64,000 nucleotides of DNA from an uncultured Eubacteriales bacterium (lineage in GTDB: Bacteria > Bacillota > Clostridia > Lachnospirales > CAMVHY01). The notes below the pieces were generated by a model. It did no database searches, was not told where the DNA came from, and saw only the letters and a program-made list of their open reading frames with translations. The number at the start of each line of letters is the position of its first letter. The first letter of the stretch is position 1. Both the position numbers and the translations under genes were made by a program. This document shows positions 1-10,400 of the stretch, piece after piece. Location: NCBI GenBank assembly GCA_948543815.1, contig CAOVHW010000002.1:100700-164699 (forward strand), given 5' to 3'.

Positions 1-2
1 TC

Positions 3-452
3 AATCGAAAATCTTTGGCGCGTACCAGTAATTCACCCGGAAAAACTCGCACTATCAATTTTTATAATGTCGATGATAAATTATATTTTGTTGATTTGCC
101 AGGATATGGCTATGCGCGTGCGTCAAAATCCGAAATTCAAAAATGGAACAAACTTATTGAAAAATATTTTGACAATAATAATGTTCTTCGTTTGATTTTA
201 CTATTAATTGATATTCGACACTCTCCCGGGCAAAATGATAAATTGATGTATGATTGGCTGAAATTTTATAACTTTGAAACAATTATTGTTGCGACTAAAG
301 CCGACAAAATTAAGTCAAACCAATTTGAAATTAATATAGATGAAATAAAAAAAAAATTAAATGCTAACGAAATTATTTTACCGTTTTCTAGCCAAACAAA
401 ATTTAATCGTGATAAACTTTGGGAAATTATAAAAGAGAAGGGGATAGTATGA
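3..452 (+). CDS. engB: Ribosome biogenesis GTPase EngB/YsxC, 3' part
   Basis: The carboxy-terminal 149 residues of a YihA/EngB/YsxC GTPase, a TRAFAC-class protein that helps assemble the 50S ribosomal subunit in the cytoplasm. The open frame runs off the left edge, so the P-loop (G1) is missing from the window. What remains includes the family segment LARTSNSPGKTRTINF (switch I / G2 region), G3 as DLPGYGYA and G4 as TKAD, followed by the short C-terminal region. The family is usually about 195-200 residues, so roughly 50 residues lie outside. The stop codon TGA overlaps the ATG of uvrB (ATGA), indicating translational coupling with uvrB. In many Bacillota this gene follows lonA, which would be to the left. 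Identity is firm. Confidence 0.95.
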   Translation, partial: NRKSLARTSNSPGKTRTINFYNVDDKLYFVDLPGYGYARASKSEIQKWNKLIEKYFDNNNVLRLILLLIDIRHSPGQNDKLMYDWLKFYNFETIIVATKADKIKSNQFEINIDEIKKKLNANEIILPFSSQTKFNRDKLWEIIKEKGIV

Positions 453-2413
453 ATTTTGAACTTGTGTCAAAATTTTTACCGACTGGCGATCAACCTCAAG
501 CTATTGAGAAATTGACAGACGGTTTTTTGCATGGTGAAAAATTTCAGACGTTAATGGGTGTAACTGGTTCTGGAAAAACTTTTACGATGGCAAATATTAT
601 TCAAAAATTAAATCGCCCAACGCTTGTTATTGCACACAATAAAACTTTAGCGGCACAATTATACAGTGAGTTCAAGGAATTTTTTCCGCATAACGCTGTA
701 GAGTATTTTGTTTCTTATTATGATTATTATCAGCCTGAAGTTTATTTGCCTGCAACAGACACCTATATCGAAAAAGATTCAGCTATCAATGATGAGATTG
801 ACAAGCTTCGTTATTCTGCAACGGCTTCATTATTTGACCGGCGTGATGTAATTGTTGTCGCTAGTGTTTCTTGCATATATGGATTAGGTGATCCCGACGA
901 ATATAATGGTATGATTCTTTCATTAAAACCGGGGTTAATTATTGACCGTGAAAAAATTTTACAACGTTTAGTTGAGTTGCAATATAACAGAAATGATTAT
1001 GAATTTAAGCGTGGAACTTTTCGAGTGCGTGGCGATGTTGTGGAAATTTTCCCGCCTTATTCATCTGAATTTGCATTACGTGTAGAAATGTTTGGCGATG
1101 AAATTGAAAGAATTTTAGAATTTCAACCTATCAGTGGAAAAATTATTGGTAAAAGAAATTATACAGCTATTATGCCGGCATCACATTATGTTGCGTCGAA
1201 AGAAAAGTTGGATTTCGCAATTAAAAACATAAAAAAAGAATTGCGTGAGCATGTAAAATTTTTGCGCGAAAATGACAAATTAATTGAGGCGCAACGAATT
1301 GAACAGCGAACAAATTATGATATCGAAATGATAAAAGAAGTTGGATTTTGTAGCGGTATTGAAAATTATTCGCGCCATATTGATAATCGGCCGGAAGGTA
1401 GTGCACCGAGTACATTGTTTGATTATTTTCCGGAAGATTTTTTTTTGATTATTGATGAATCGCATGTAACGATTCCGCAAATTAATGCGATGTATAAAGG
1501 TGATTTGTCACGTAAAAATACTTTGATTGATTATGGTTTTCGATTACCATCAGCGCGTGATAATCGGCCGTTAAAGTTTTCAGAATTTGAAAGCAAAATT
1601 AATCAATTGCTTTTTGTTTCGGCAACGCCTGCAAATTATGAGCGTGAAAAATCATCGCACATAGTTGAGCAAATAATTCGCCCGACAGGATTGTTAGACC
1701 CTGAAATTTTTATTCATGGAACGGCAAGCCAAATTGACAATTTAATTGAGCAAATAAATCTTACGACGGCAAACAATGAAAAAGTTTTGGTGACGACGCT
1801 TACAAAAAAAATGGCCGAGAATTTAACCGATTATTTAAATGAAAATTCGATACGTGTGAAATATTTGCATTCGGATATTGATACTCTTGAGCGCGTGAAA
1901 ATAATTCATGACTTGCGGACAAACGTTTTTGATGTTATTGTCGGAATAAATTTACTGCGTGAGGGCCTTGATATTCCCGAAGTTTCACTCATTGCAATTT
2001 TAGATGCGGATAAAGAAGGATTTTTGCGTTCCGAAACTTCTCTCATTCAAACTATTGGGCGAGCCGCACGAAATGTTCATGGTCGAATAATTATGTACGC
2101 TGATACGATTACAAAATCTATGAAAAAAGCAATTGACGAAACACAGCGTCGTCGTTGTATCCAAGAAAAATATAACAAAGAGCACAATATTACGCCGCAA
2201 ACCATAAAAAAAGATGTGCGTGAAATAATTCAAGCAACCGAAAAAATTGAAGAAAATGTTGAGAAGCCAAACAAATTTATGAGTAAAAAAGAGGTTGAGA
2301 AAAAAATTGCGGCGCTTACAAAAAAAATGGAAAAATTATCACTTGAATTGAATTTCGAAGAAGCAATTATGTGCCGCGATGAGATAGATGAATTGAAAAA
2401 AATTTTTGGCTAA
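449..2413 (+). CDS. uvrB: Excinuclease ABC subunit B
   Basis: UvrB, the damage-verifying helicase-like subunit of the UvrABC nucleotide excision repair complex. The ATG at 449 overlaps the engB stop and is preceded by GAGAAGGGG; an upstream in-frame codon at 419 would add ten residues without family support. The protein is 654 residues, normal for UvrB. Walker A GVTGSGKT is at residues 37-44, the beta-hairpin that inserts between DNA strands is seen as YFVSYYDYYQPEVY, then SCIYGLG, the DEAD-like motif IIDESH, and helicase motifs VGINLLREGLDIPEV and QTIGRAARN. The C-terminal UVR domain, which contacts UvrC, is EEAIMCRDEIDELKK. uvrA and uvrC are not in the window. It is convergent with cls with only two bases between stop codons and no visible terminator between them. 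Confidence 0.98.
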   Translation: MNFELVSKFLPTGDQPQAIEKLTDGFLHGEKFQTLMGVTGSGKTFTMANIIQKLNRPTLVIAHNKTLAAQLYSEFKEFFPHNAVEYFVSYYDYYQPEVYLPATDTYIEKDSAINDEIDKLRYSATASLFDRRDVIVVASVSCIYGLGDPDEYNGMILSLKPGLIIDREKILQRLVELQYNRNDYEFKRGTFRVRGDVVEIFPPYSSEFALRVEMFGDEIERILEFQPISGKIIGKRNYTAIMPASHYVASKEKLDFAIKNIKKELREHVKFLRENDKLIEAQRIEQRTNYDIEMIKEVGFCSGIENYSRHIDNRPEGSAPSTLFDYFPEDFFLIIDESHVTIPQINAMYKGDLSRKNTLIDYGFRLPSARDNRPLKFSEFESKINQLLFVSATPANYEREKSSHIVEQIIRPTGLLDPEIFIHGTASQIDNLIEQINLTTANNEKVLVTTLTKKMAENLTDYLNENSIRVKYLHSDIDTLERVKIIHDLRTNVFDVIVGINLLREGLDIPEVSLIAILDADKEGFLRSETSLIQTIGRAARNVHGRIIMYADTITKSMKKAIDETQRRRCIQEKYNKEHNITPQTIKKDVREIIQATEKIEENVEKPNKFMSKKEVEKKIAALTKKMEKLSLELNFEEAIMCRDEIDELKKIFG

Positions 2414-2415
2414 TT

Positions 2416-3885
2416 TTAAAGCAATGGTGCAAATAATCTTGAAATTGATTCTTTTATTTTAGTGAAATTTGAGCGTTGCAAGTAATCTTCATAAAAAATT
2501 TGCTCGCAATCATTTAAATCATCTATAAAAACTTTTTCAAATTTTTCGGTTACATTTTTGTCATAAATAAAAGAATTGATTTCAAAATTTAATTTAAAGC
2601 TGCGAATATCCATGTTTGCACTGCCGACGGATGAAATTTTTCCATCGATTAAAATTAATTTGCTGTGGACAAATCCTTTTTTGTATTCATAACATTTTGC
2701 GCCAGCTTCAAGTAATTCGCCAATGTATGATAAATTTGCCCATTTCACAAAAGGATGATCAGGTTTTGATGGAATAATTATTTTTACGTCAATTCCAGAA
2801 ATTGCTGCGATTTTCAGTGCATTTATTACGCTTTCTTCCGGAATAAAGTAAGGAGTTTGGATATAAATCGAAGTTTCGGCTTCGTTTATCATTTTGAAAT
2901 AATTGTATTCGATAGCTGGATGATGTGTATCGGGACCGCTGCTGACAATTTGCATGCTTGTGCAGTCAACAGTTTCAAGTTTCGGAAAATATTTTTCTTC
3001 CAATTCAATTTTATTATTGCCGGCAAAATTCCAATCCATGATAAAACGTAATTCGAGTTGTTTAACGGCATCGCCAAAAATTTTTATATGAATATCGCGC
3101 CAAAATCCAAATTTTTTTGATTTACCCAAATATTCGTCGCCAATATTAATTCCGCCGACGTAGCCGATTTTTCCGTCGATAACACAAATTTTTCGATGAT
3201 TGCGGAAATTTGCACGGAAAAAACGTGGTGGCAAAAATGAAACCACTTGTCCACCAGCTTTTATTAAATTATCGAAGAAATGTTTTGAGGTTAGAATTGA
3301 GCCCATGCCATCAAAAAGTAATTTAACTTCTACGCCTTCATTAATTTTTTTGACGAGTATGTTAGCAATTTTTTTACCTAATTCATCATCGTGAAAAATA
3401 TAATATTGAAGATGAATGAAATTTTGTGCGTTTTCAATATCTTCGATGAGTGAGTCAAATTTTTCGACACCATCGTAAAATAAATTTAATTTATTATTTA
3501 ATGTAATAGGATTTTTACCGAGCCGATAGTTCATATAAACCATATCACTGAAATGTTCGTAACCCGGAATTTGTAAAATATTATCCTTGCTTTTCAAAAT
3601 ATTTTGTTGCTCTAAAAAATAATTTCCTTCGTCAAACATACTTAAATATTTTTCATATAAATTGTTATCAAATTTTGATTTAAGCATAAATATTTTATGT
3701 TTTCGTGCTTCGAGTCCAAATAATAAATATAAAATGAAGCCGAAATACGGCAATATATTTAATATAATTATCCATGCCCATGTTACTACTGGACTTTTTC
3801 GTTCAAAAAATACTATCAAAATCGTAAAAATTATGTTCAGTATAAAAAATATTTGTAATAAAAGTGATACCACTTCGCTTAGCAT
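2416..3885 (-). CDS. cls: Cardiolipin synthase (phospholipase D family)
   Basis: A 489-residue membrane phospholipase D family enzyme that condenses two phosphatidylglycerols to cardiolipin and glycerol. Two N-terminal transmembrane helices (about residues 5-27 and 33-58) are followed by two PLDc domains with the HKD motifs NHRKICVIDGK (near residue 230) and VHSKLILIDGK (near residue 405), each followed by the usual GG/GS-x-N stretch (GGINIGD, GSANMDIRS). The start ATG at 3885 has a strong AGGAGGA site. Length and domain order match bacterial ClsA/ClsB type proteins of Bacillota. It is transcribed divergently from the small membrane protein at 3983 and runs tail-to-tail into uvrB. The mature catalytic motifs are intact, so activity is expected. 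Confidence 0.95.
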   Translation of the reverse strand: MLSEVVSLLLQIFFILNIIFTILIVFFERKSPVVTWAWIIILNILPYFGFILYLLFGLEARKHKIFMLKSKFDNNLYEKYLSMFDEGNYFLEQQNILKSKDNILQIPGYEHFSDMVYMNYRLGKNPITLNNKLNLFYDGVEKFDSLIEDIENAQNFIHLQYYIFHDDELGKKIANILVKKINEGVEVKLLFDGMGSILTSKHFFDNLIKAGGQVVSFLPPRFFRANFRNHRKICVIDGKIGYVGGINIGDEYLGKSKKFGFWRDIHIKIFGDAVKQLELRFIMDWNFAGNNKIELEEKYFPKLETVDCTSMQIVSSGPDTHHPAIEYNYFKMINEAETSIYIQTPYFIPEESVINALKIAAISGIDVKIIIPSKPDHPFVKWANLSYIGELLEAGAKCYEYKKGFVHSKLILIDGKISSVGSANMDIRSFKLNFEINSFIYDKNVTEKFEKVFIDDLNDCEQIFYEDYLQRSNFTKIKESISRLFAPLL

Positions 3886-3914
3886 ACTTTATTCCTCCTA
3901 TTTTTTTTCATTCA

Positions 3915-3944
3915 ATCTTAGCATATGTTGAATATAAAAAACAA
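3915..3944 (-). promoter_or_regulatory. Putative promoter of cls
   Basis: On the minus strand TTGTTT is followed after 18 bases by TAAGAT, about 25 bases upstream of the cls ribosome binding site. It overlaps the divergent promoter of the gene at 3983, so the two may compete. Read by eye only. Confidence 0.35.
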
Positions 3945-3956
3945 ATTTGCTAAAAT
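3928..3956 (+). promoter_or_regulatory. Putative sigma-A promoter of small membrane protein gene
   Basis: TTGAAT, a 17-base spacer and TAAAAT, ending 26 bases before the ATG at 3983. Spacing is ideal for the housekeeping sigma factor. It faces the cls promoter across the same 30 bases. Confidence 0.45.
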
Positions 3957-3982
3957 AATAAAAAATTGAAAGGATGAAAACT

Positions 3983-4366
3983 ATGACCCTCGGCGATATT
4001 TTCTTTATCATTTTTATTGCTCTCGCTATTATTTTTACCGCTCTCTATTTTTTAAATAGGTGGGCTATTAAAAAATATGGTTCCCAACAAGATATAATTG
4101 AAAAATCTAAAATGTCCATTAATATTTTTGTTATCGATAAAAAAAAAATGCGTATTAATGACGCAAATTTTCCTAAAGCTATCTATTCCTCTATTCCGAA
4201 ATTCTATAAGTTCTTAAAATTACCTATCGTTAAAGCTAAAGTCGGTAATAAAATTATGGATCTTATCTGCGATAAAAAAGTTTTTAAATCTATCGATGTT
4301 AAAAAAAATTGCAAGGTCGAATTGGCCGGTATTTATATCATCTCCCTTGTTAAAAAATTAAAATAA
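3983..4366 (+). CDS. Small single-pass membrane protein of unknown function
   Basis: A 127-residue protein I do not recognise. One hydrophobic helix occupies residues 5-27 (IFFIIFIALAIIFTALYFLN), followed by a basic segment (RWAIKKYG) that would stay in the cytoplasm, and a lysine-rich soluble domain of about 95 residues with no catalytic motif I can name. An upstream ATG at 3974 is directly preceded by AAGG, too close to act as its ribosome binding site; ATG 3983 has GAAAGG at proper spacing and was chosen. The gene has its own promoter-like sequence and a strong hairpin terminator starting inside its stop codon, so it is probably monocistronic. Calculated charge is strongly positive, which may mean lipid or nucleic-acid contact, but this is only inference. 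Confidence 0.75.
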   Translation: MTLGDIFFIIFIALAIIFTALYFLNRWAIKKYGSQQDIIEKSKMSINIFVIDKKKMRINDANFPKAIYSSIPKFYKFLKLPIVKAKVGNKIMDLICDKKVFKSIDVKKNCKVELAGIYIISLVKKLK

Positions 4367-4406
4367 TATTGTTACAAGATGAAAATCTTGAACAATATTT
4401 TTTTTA
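4365..4406 (+). terminator. Rho-independent terminator
   Basis: A 15-16 bp stem with one bulged base (AATATTGTTACAAGAT, tetraloop GAAA, ATCTTGAACAATATT) followed by a run of T residues. It begins within the stop codon of the gene ending at 4366. Confidence 0.9.
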
Positions 4407-4545
4407 TTTTTTTATAACAAATAAAAATTTTCTAGCTAAATAGTGTATAATAATTATGTTAGTTCAATATAAAAATTTTATTGAAAAATTAATTTCCCAT
4501 TGCTATTATTTCATGTAGATAATTTTAAAATTTTGGAGGAATTTT

Positions 4546-6195
4546 ATGATATCTTATTGGAAAATTTTTTTTAATTTTATTGGCGGGCTTGGCTTGCTTT
4601 TATATGGTATGTATATTATGGCCGATGGCTTACAAAAAATTGCTGGCTCCAAAATGAAAAAACTCCTCGAAATTTTAACTCGTAATAAATTAATGAGTGT
4701 TATTGTCGGCGCATTCGTTACCGGTTTGATTCACAGCAGTGCCGCCGTTACTGTTATGATTGTTGGTTTCGTAAATGCCGGTCTAATGGATTTAACTCAA
4801 TCTGTTGGAATTATTATGGGTGCAAATGTTGGGACAACTGTAACAAGTTGGCTTATATCAAGTGTAGAATGGTTAGAAATTTTAAGTCCAGCAAATATTG
4901 CACCAATAGCTATTGGTGTAGGCGCAGCGATGATTTTATTTACAAAAAAAGAAAAAATTTGTAACATCGGAATGGTTACAGTTGGTTTTGGACTTTTATT
5001 TATTGGTATAAATTCTATGACGCAAGCTTGTTTACCATTAAGTCATTCACCGTATCTTAAGCAAGCTTTTTTGATTATGGGGAAAAATCCATTTCTTGGA
5101 TTATTAGCAGGAACTTTGATAACAGCTATTTTGCAGAGTAGTGCGGCATCAGTTGGAATTTTGCAATCTCTTGCAATTTTAAATTTAGTGCCATGGAACA
5201 GTGCTGTTTATATAATTATGGGGCAAAATATTGGAACATGTTTTACGTCGTTGTTGTCAAGTATCGGGACATCGAAAAATGCTAAAGCAACAGCTTATTT
5301 GCATTTAATTTTTAATTTATTTGGCAGCTTAATTTTTTCAGCTATCGCAATTTTATTTTTTACATATATAAATCCGCGAATAGGATTTGAATTTATAAAT
5401 TTAACGCAAATAAGTATTGTACATAGCGTATTTAACATTGCGACGACAATAATGCTTTACCCATTTAGCAATCAACTTATAAAAATAGCGCAATTTTTTG
5501 TACGTAATGTAAAAGATGATGAGAGCGAAGTTCCTGTTCATTTGGATGTAAGAATTCTTGAAAATCCGAACTTTGCAGTACAAAGTTGTGTAAAAGAAAT
5601 CATACGTATGGGTTATATGGCGCAAACGAATTTAAAAACGGCAATGGAAGCGCTATTAGAATTAAATGAGAAAAAAATTGAAATTGTGCTTAAGCGTGAA
5701 AAACAAATTGATACACTAAATAATGCGATTACGAAATATTTGATTAAAATTTGCAATACTGGCGTTAACCGCAAAGAAAATAAATTTTTGACGCGACTTT
5801 TTCACACAGTGAGTGATATCGAAAGAATTGGTGACCATTGTGAAAATATTGCGGACGTTGCAAAATATATGATAAAAGAAGATTTGACATTTTCAACTCA
5901 GCCAATACAAGAATTGACAGAAATATTTAATATGACAATTTTGTGTTATGACAGTAGTTTAAAGTCGCTTGAAAAAAATGACAAAATAATTGCAATGCAA
6001 ACGGTAACACTAGAAAAAAATATAGACTCACTCGAAAAAGAATTGCGTAATATCCATATTGAACGCCTTTCACATAATCAATACGATGCGAAATCACATG
6101 TCGCATTTCTCGATACAATTTCAAATTTGGAAAGAATATCTGACCACGCTTTAAACATTTCACAGCTTGTGCTAAAATATAAACGCACTTCATAA
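4546..6195 (+). CDS. Na/Pi cotransporter family protein with PhoU domain
   Basis: A 549-residue sodium-dependent phosphate transporter of the NptA/YjbB family. The membrane part contains the two inverted Na_Pi_cotrans repeats, each marked by the QSSAA-type motif: LIHSSAAVTVMIVGF near residue 65-80 and ILQSSAASVGILQSL near residue 195-210, with GANVGTT and GQNIGTC companions. From about residue 340 to the end the protein is soluble and resembles PhoU, with repeated DIERIGDHCENIADVA and NLERISDHALNIS three-helix motifs. YjbB-type proteins with a PhoU tail can export phosphate as well as import it, so the direction is open. Start ATG has GGAGGA seven bases upstream. A TATAAT lies at 4446-4451. 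The pgk gene follows after 26 bases with no terminator, so the two are probably one operon. Confidence 0.93.
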   Translation: MISYWKIFFNFIGGLGLLLYGMYIMADGLQKIAGSKMKKLLEILTRNKLMSVIVGAFVTGLIHSSAAVTVMIVGFVNAGLMDLTQSVGIIMGANVGTTVTSWLISSVEWLEILSPANIAPIAIGVGAAMILFTKKEKICNIGMVTVGFGLLFIGINSMTQACLPLSHSPYLKQAFLIMGKNPFLGLLAGTLITAILQSSAASVGILQSLAILNLVPWNSAVYIIMGQNIGTCFTSLLSSIGTSKNAKATAYLHLIFNLFGSLIFSAIAILFFTYINPRIGFEFINLTQISIVHSVFNIATTIMLYPFSNQLIKIAQFFVRNVKDDESEVPVHLDVRILENPNFAVQSCVKEIIRMGYMAQTNLKTAMEALLELNEKKIEIVLKREKQIDTLNNAITKYLIKICNTGVNRKENKFLTRLFHTVSDIERIGDHCENIADVAKYMIKEDLTFSTQPIQELTEIFNMTILCYDSSLKSLEKNDKIIAMQTVTLEKNIDSLEKELRNIHIERLSHNQYDAKSHVAFLDTISNLERISDHALNISQLVLKYKRTS

Positions 6196-6221
6196 TTAAA
6201 ATAATTTTTGGAGGTTTTGTT

Positions 6222-7412
6222 ATGCTAAATAAAAAAACTATTGACGATTTGGATGTTCATGGCAAAAAAGTTTTGCTGCGCTGTGATTTTAATGTTCCAA
6301 TACAAGATGGTGAAATAACTGATACAAATCGTATTGTTGCAGCCCTGCCAACTATAAAAAAATTAGTTGATGATGGAGCAAAACTTATTTTGTGTTCACA
6401 TCTTGGTAAGCCAAAAGGCCCTGACAAAAATTTTTCACTCGAACCAGTAGCAAAAAAATTGTCAGAGCTTTTGAACAAAAATGTTTTTTTTGCTGACGAT
6501 GATGAAGTTGTTGGTGAAAATGCAAAAAAAATTGTAAGTGAACTCAAAGATGGTGAAATAGTTTTATTGCAGAATACTCGTTTTCGTCCTGAGGAGACAA
6601 AAAATATTGACGAATTTTCAATGCAACTTGCATCACTCGCAGATATTTATGTAAATGATGCATTTGGTTCGGCACATCGTGCGCATTGTTCAACAGTTGG
6701 TGTAACAAAATATATAAAAGAAACGGCTGTTGGCTATTTGATGCAAAAAGAAATAGAATTTTTGGGCAATGCGGTTAATAATCCAAAACGTCCGTTTGTA
6801 GCAATTCTTGGCGGGGCAAAAGTTTCTGACAAAATTAATGTTATAAATAATTTGCTAGACAAAGTTGACAAATTAATTATTGGCGGTGGAATGGCTTATA
6901 CTTTTTTGAAAGCACAAGGCTATGAAATTGGTCAATCATTGCTCGAGGAAGATAAATTGGATTATGCACGTGAAATGATGCAAAAAGCTAAAGAAAAAAA
7001 TGTCGAATTAATTTTACCTGTCGATATAGTTGTTGTTCAAGAATTTAAGAACGATACGCCATATAAAACTGTTCCAATAGATAAAATCGAAAAAAATTGG
7101 ATGGGCGTTGATATTGGTGAAGAAACTCGTATGAATTTTACAATCGCATTGCAAAATGCAAAAACTGTAATTTGGAATGGACCAATGGGTGTGTTTGAGT
7201 TTAGGAATTTTGCACGAGGTACATTAGCTGTTGCAAATGCTTTGGCAGACTTAGATGCAACAACAATTATTGGCGGCGGAGATTCTGCAGCGGCTATAAA
7301 TAAATTAGGTTTTAAAAATAAAATGACACATATTTCAACCGGTGGCGGCGCATCTTTAGAATTTTTAGAAGGTAAAGATTTACCTGGTATCATTGCTATT
7401 CAAAATAAATAA
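6222..7412 (+). CDS. pgk: Phosphoglycerate kinase
   Basis: Phosphoglycerate kinase, 396 residues, catalysing reversible phosphoryl transfer from 1,3-bisphosphoglycerate to ADP in glycolysis. The substrate-binding RCDFNVP signature (about residues 21-27), GxRxxxxxH region SHLGKPKGP, AFGSAHRAHCS, FVAILGGAKVSDKI hinge and GPMGVFE, and the nucleotide-binding GGGDSAAA near residue 350 are all present. GGAGG precedes the ATG. Unusually it stands alone, without gap, tpiA, gpmI or eno, and instead follows the phosphate transporter gene. A bidirectional hairpin closes the unit. Identity and intactness are clear. Confidence 0.98.
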   Translation: MLNKKTIDDLDVHGKKVLLRCDFNVPIQDGEITDTNRIVAALPTIKKLVDDGAKLILCSHLGKPKGPDKNFSLEPVAKKLSELLNKNVFFADDDEVVGENAKKIVSELKDGEIVLLQNTRFRPEETKNIDEFSMQLASLADIYVNDAFGSAHRAHCSTVGVTKYIKETAVGYLMQKEIEFLGNAVNNPKRPFVAILGGAKVSDKINVINNLLDKVDKLIIGGGMAYTFLKAQGYEIGQSLLEEDKLDYAREMMQKAKEKNVELILPVDIVVVQEFKNDTPYKTVPIDKIEKNWMGVDIGEETRMNFTIALQNAKTVIWNGPMGVFEFRNFARGTLAVANALADLDATTIIGGGDSAAAINKLGFKNKMTHISTGGGASLEFLEGKDLPGIIAIQNK

Positions 7413-7415
7413 TAA

Positions 7416-7450
7416 AAAAAATGACCTTGAGTTAAACTCAGGGTCATTTT
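7416..7450. terminator. Bidirectional terminator between pgk and the 1034-residue protein gene
   Basis: AAAAATGACCTTGAG, loop TTAAA, CTCAGGGTCATTTTT: a stem of about 14 bp with A-run on one side and T-run on the other, so it can stop transcription from both convergent genes. Confidence 0.92.
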
Positions 7451-10400
7451 TAAAGTTGAACTGTTGTTCGAAATTTTGAGTTGCTATCTAAAGTTGGGAT
7501 TGTTTTGACAAAATCACGAAAATCAGAAAATTCTTTTCTATTTGTAAAATCATTAAGTTCCTTAAATTTAGCAGTATAACTATTTATTTTATTTTCAATT
7601 TCACTTTTTTGTTTTAATAATTCTTTATTTTTATTTGAAATTTTATCAGATTCTTTTTGAAAAGAAAATAATTTTTCTTCTGTACATTTTTTAACATTTT
7701 CAAAAAAATCACATTCTTCACTTGCTTCACACTGACAATTTTTAAATTCTGTAATTTCATTTTGTTTTTCTTTTATTTCTTCTAACAGATTCTGCCACTT
7801 CTCATTGTTTTTGAAAAATTTGTTCAATAGCGTATTATTATTTAGGAAAATTGATTTTAATTTAAAATTAAAATTACTATTTTCATTTAAATAATTACCA
7901 AGATTCTCCTTTGAATTATTAAGCTGTGTAATTTTTTCATTATAAGCCTGCATTAATTCTTTTGTTAATTTTATATTATTTTCGTTTTCTTTATTTTGTT
8001 CTTTATTATCGTTTAGTTTTTTTTTTACTTTTTGTAATGATTGTTCTAATTCATTTATTTTTCTCAATAAACTTTTAATATTTTCTTCTATTAAGCAATA
8101 ATTTATTTGAAGTTGATTTTTTAAATTTTCAACTTTGCTTGAAATAGTTTGAAATTCATTTTTACCTTCTTCAATTTTTTTACGCATACAGCTAAGGTTT
8201 TCAAAAGTATTTCTTGGTTGACTTAATTCATTTAATAAATCAGCAAAATAACTCTCTGTACTAGATATTTGTGAACTTATCTCTTTAATTTTAATTTTAT
8301 CATCGCTTAAGCTTAAATCTTTCTTTAAATTATCATCAAATTTATTTACTTGTTCAATGAAGTTTTTCATATCATTGATTTGATTCGAATAATTAGAATT
8401 TTTTTTATTTATTTCTTTATAATTTTTTTCAAAATAGTTATTATATGAATTTTCTATTTTAATTGAAAAATTATTAAAGAAAATTTTAAATTTTTCAGGA
8501 GATTTCGCATTAAATAAATGTAAAATATATTCTTTATCAAATTCATCAATGCAAGTAATTATTTTTAAATAATTTACAAAGTTACATTGATTAAATTCGT
8601 CAAAGGTTGCGAAATTCATAGTAAACTGAAAATAATCTATTTCATTTTCTTTAATATCAAATTTTAGAAATAATTCGTTTTTAACTTCATTTAATTTATC
8701 AACAATATCTCCAGGTAAAATTAATTTTAATAAATTTTTCAAATCGTTATTATTCAATTTATTACAAGATAATTTTTTTAAATAAGAAACATTTTGCTTA
8801 ATATAATTTATACACATTAAAATTTCATTTAATAATTTTGCACTTATATTATCATTAATACGAAGTGAAAATTTTGAAATATAAGCTTCTAAATCGCCCA
8901 TATTACTTACGTTTAAATTTATATTTAATATACTAAAAGGGGTTCTAAAAAATTCAGGATGAATTCTCTTCAATTCCTTCAAATAAATATACATTTCATT
9001 AAAGTTTTTATCTAAATTTTTATCTAAAAAAATATAAAAATTACTTGCATTTTTTGCATTAATTTCATCAATTAAGAATGAATTTGTAAACTTATGTTTT
9101 TTTATTAAAGAATATCTCAAATAAGAATAACAATTTGGAAAAAAATTAACAATTTCTTGTTTTTTATTTTGCCACCATCTTATTGATTGTAATTTTATTT
9201 GAAGTGAAGTTAAAAATGAAATAAAATTTTTTTCTTTAATTGCTTCTTCAAGATATGGTAATATATCTTTTTTATGTTCTTTAAATAATTTTACAATTTT
9301 TTTCTTCCTAAAATAAAAAGGCTCGATAGAACCGTCATCTTTGATATTATAAAAAACAATTTCATTATCTTTGTAAATTATAACTGGTTTAGAAAATAGA
9401 TTGGAATTTAAAATAAATTTATCCATTTCTTGAATATCCAAGTTTGAAGTTTGATTTGTTATTAATGTTAAATAATTTTTAGCTGCAATAATTTTATTGA
9501 TAGACTTAAAAATTGCATCATTTTCTAAAAAAAATAATTTACCAGAAATATCATCAATATTTTCCAAACTTGGATAGCGTAAAGGATTTCTTTCAAGTCT
9601 AAATTTTCTCCAATTAAAAATCCAACGTCTAAATAAATGCGGATAAAATTTTTTAAGATTTAATAATAATTCTTTAAGCGTTTGAAAATTTAAATCGATA
9701 ATTAATTGTAAAGATTTCATATCAATTTCTCCGTTTTTATTAAATTTATCTAAACGAATTTTTATTAAATCAAAAATTTGTTTTTTCCACAGAAGCCAAT
9801 TAAAAAATTCTTTACTTTTATTAATATTATAAGTAAGATACTCTACTTTATAATTATAAAAGTCATTATCACTACGAATAAATTCAATAAGTTTTGAATT
9901 GCAATTTATTTCTTCCAAAAATATTTTAAGGCGAACAGCATAATAAAAATCTTCTTTTTTCTTTTTTAGCCAATTTAAAAATTCAATATCATCATTAATA
10001 GAATACCAAAATTTAGTTTTATCTTTTTCATCATAAAAATATTTTTCAATATAATAATCAAATTCATCATCATTATAAACATATTCAAGAAACTCTGGAT
10101 CACAATTCACAAAAAAATCAAAATTACCATCTTTACCAAAATCTAAGTACTCTTTATGTAAAACATGATCATCTTCTGGATTTCCAAACCATGCTTCACG
10201 ATAATCATGATTATGATTATATCTCATTACCAAAATTCCGTCATGATTTATATAAGTTGTAGGCAACTTTTCTTTTAAACAAATTCCTTCTATAAGACTT
10301 GCACAACCTTGTGATTTAGCCATCAAATCATTTTTGCCGTTTTTTGCTTCACGGAAAATTATTTCTTTAATAAGACTTTTTTCGTTTTGTGGCAAATTAT

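Noticed and set aside
7037..7393. 118-codon minus-strand frame inside pgk
   Set aside because: Antisense shadow of a strongly conserved enzyme; no ribosome binding site.
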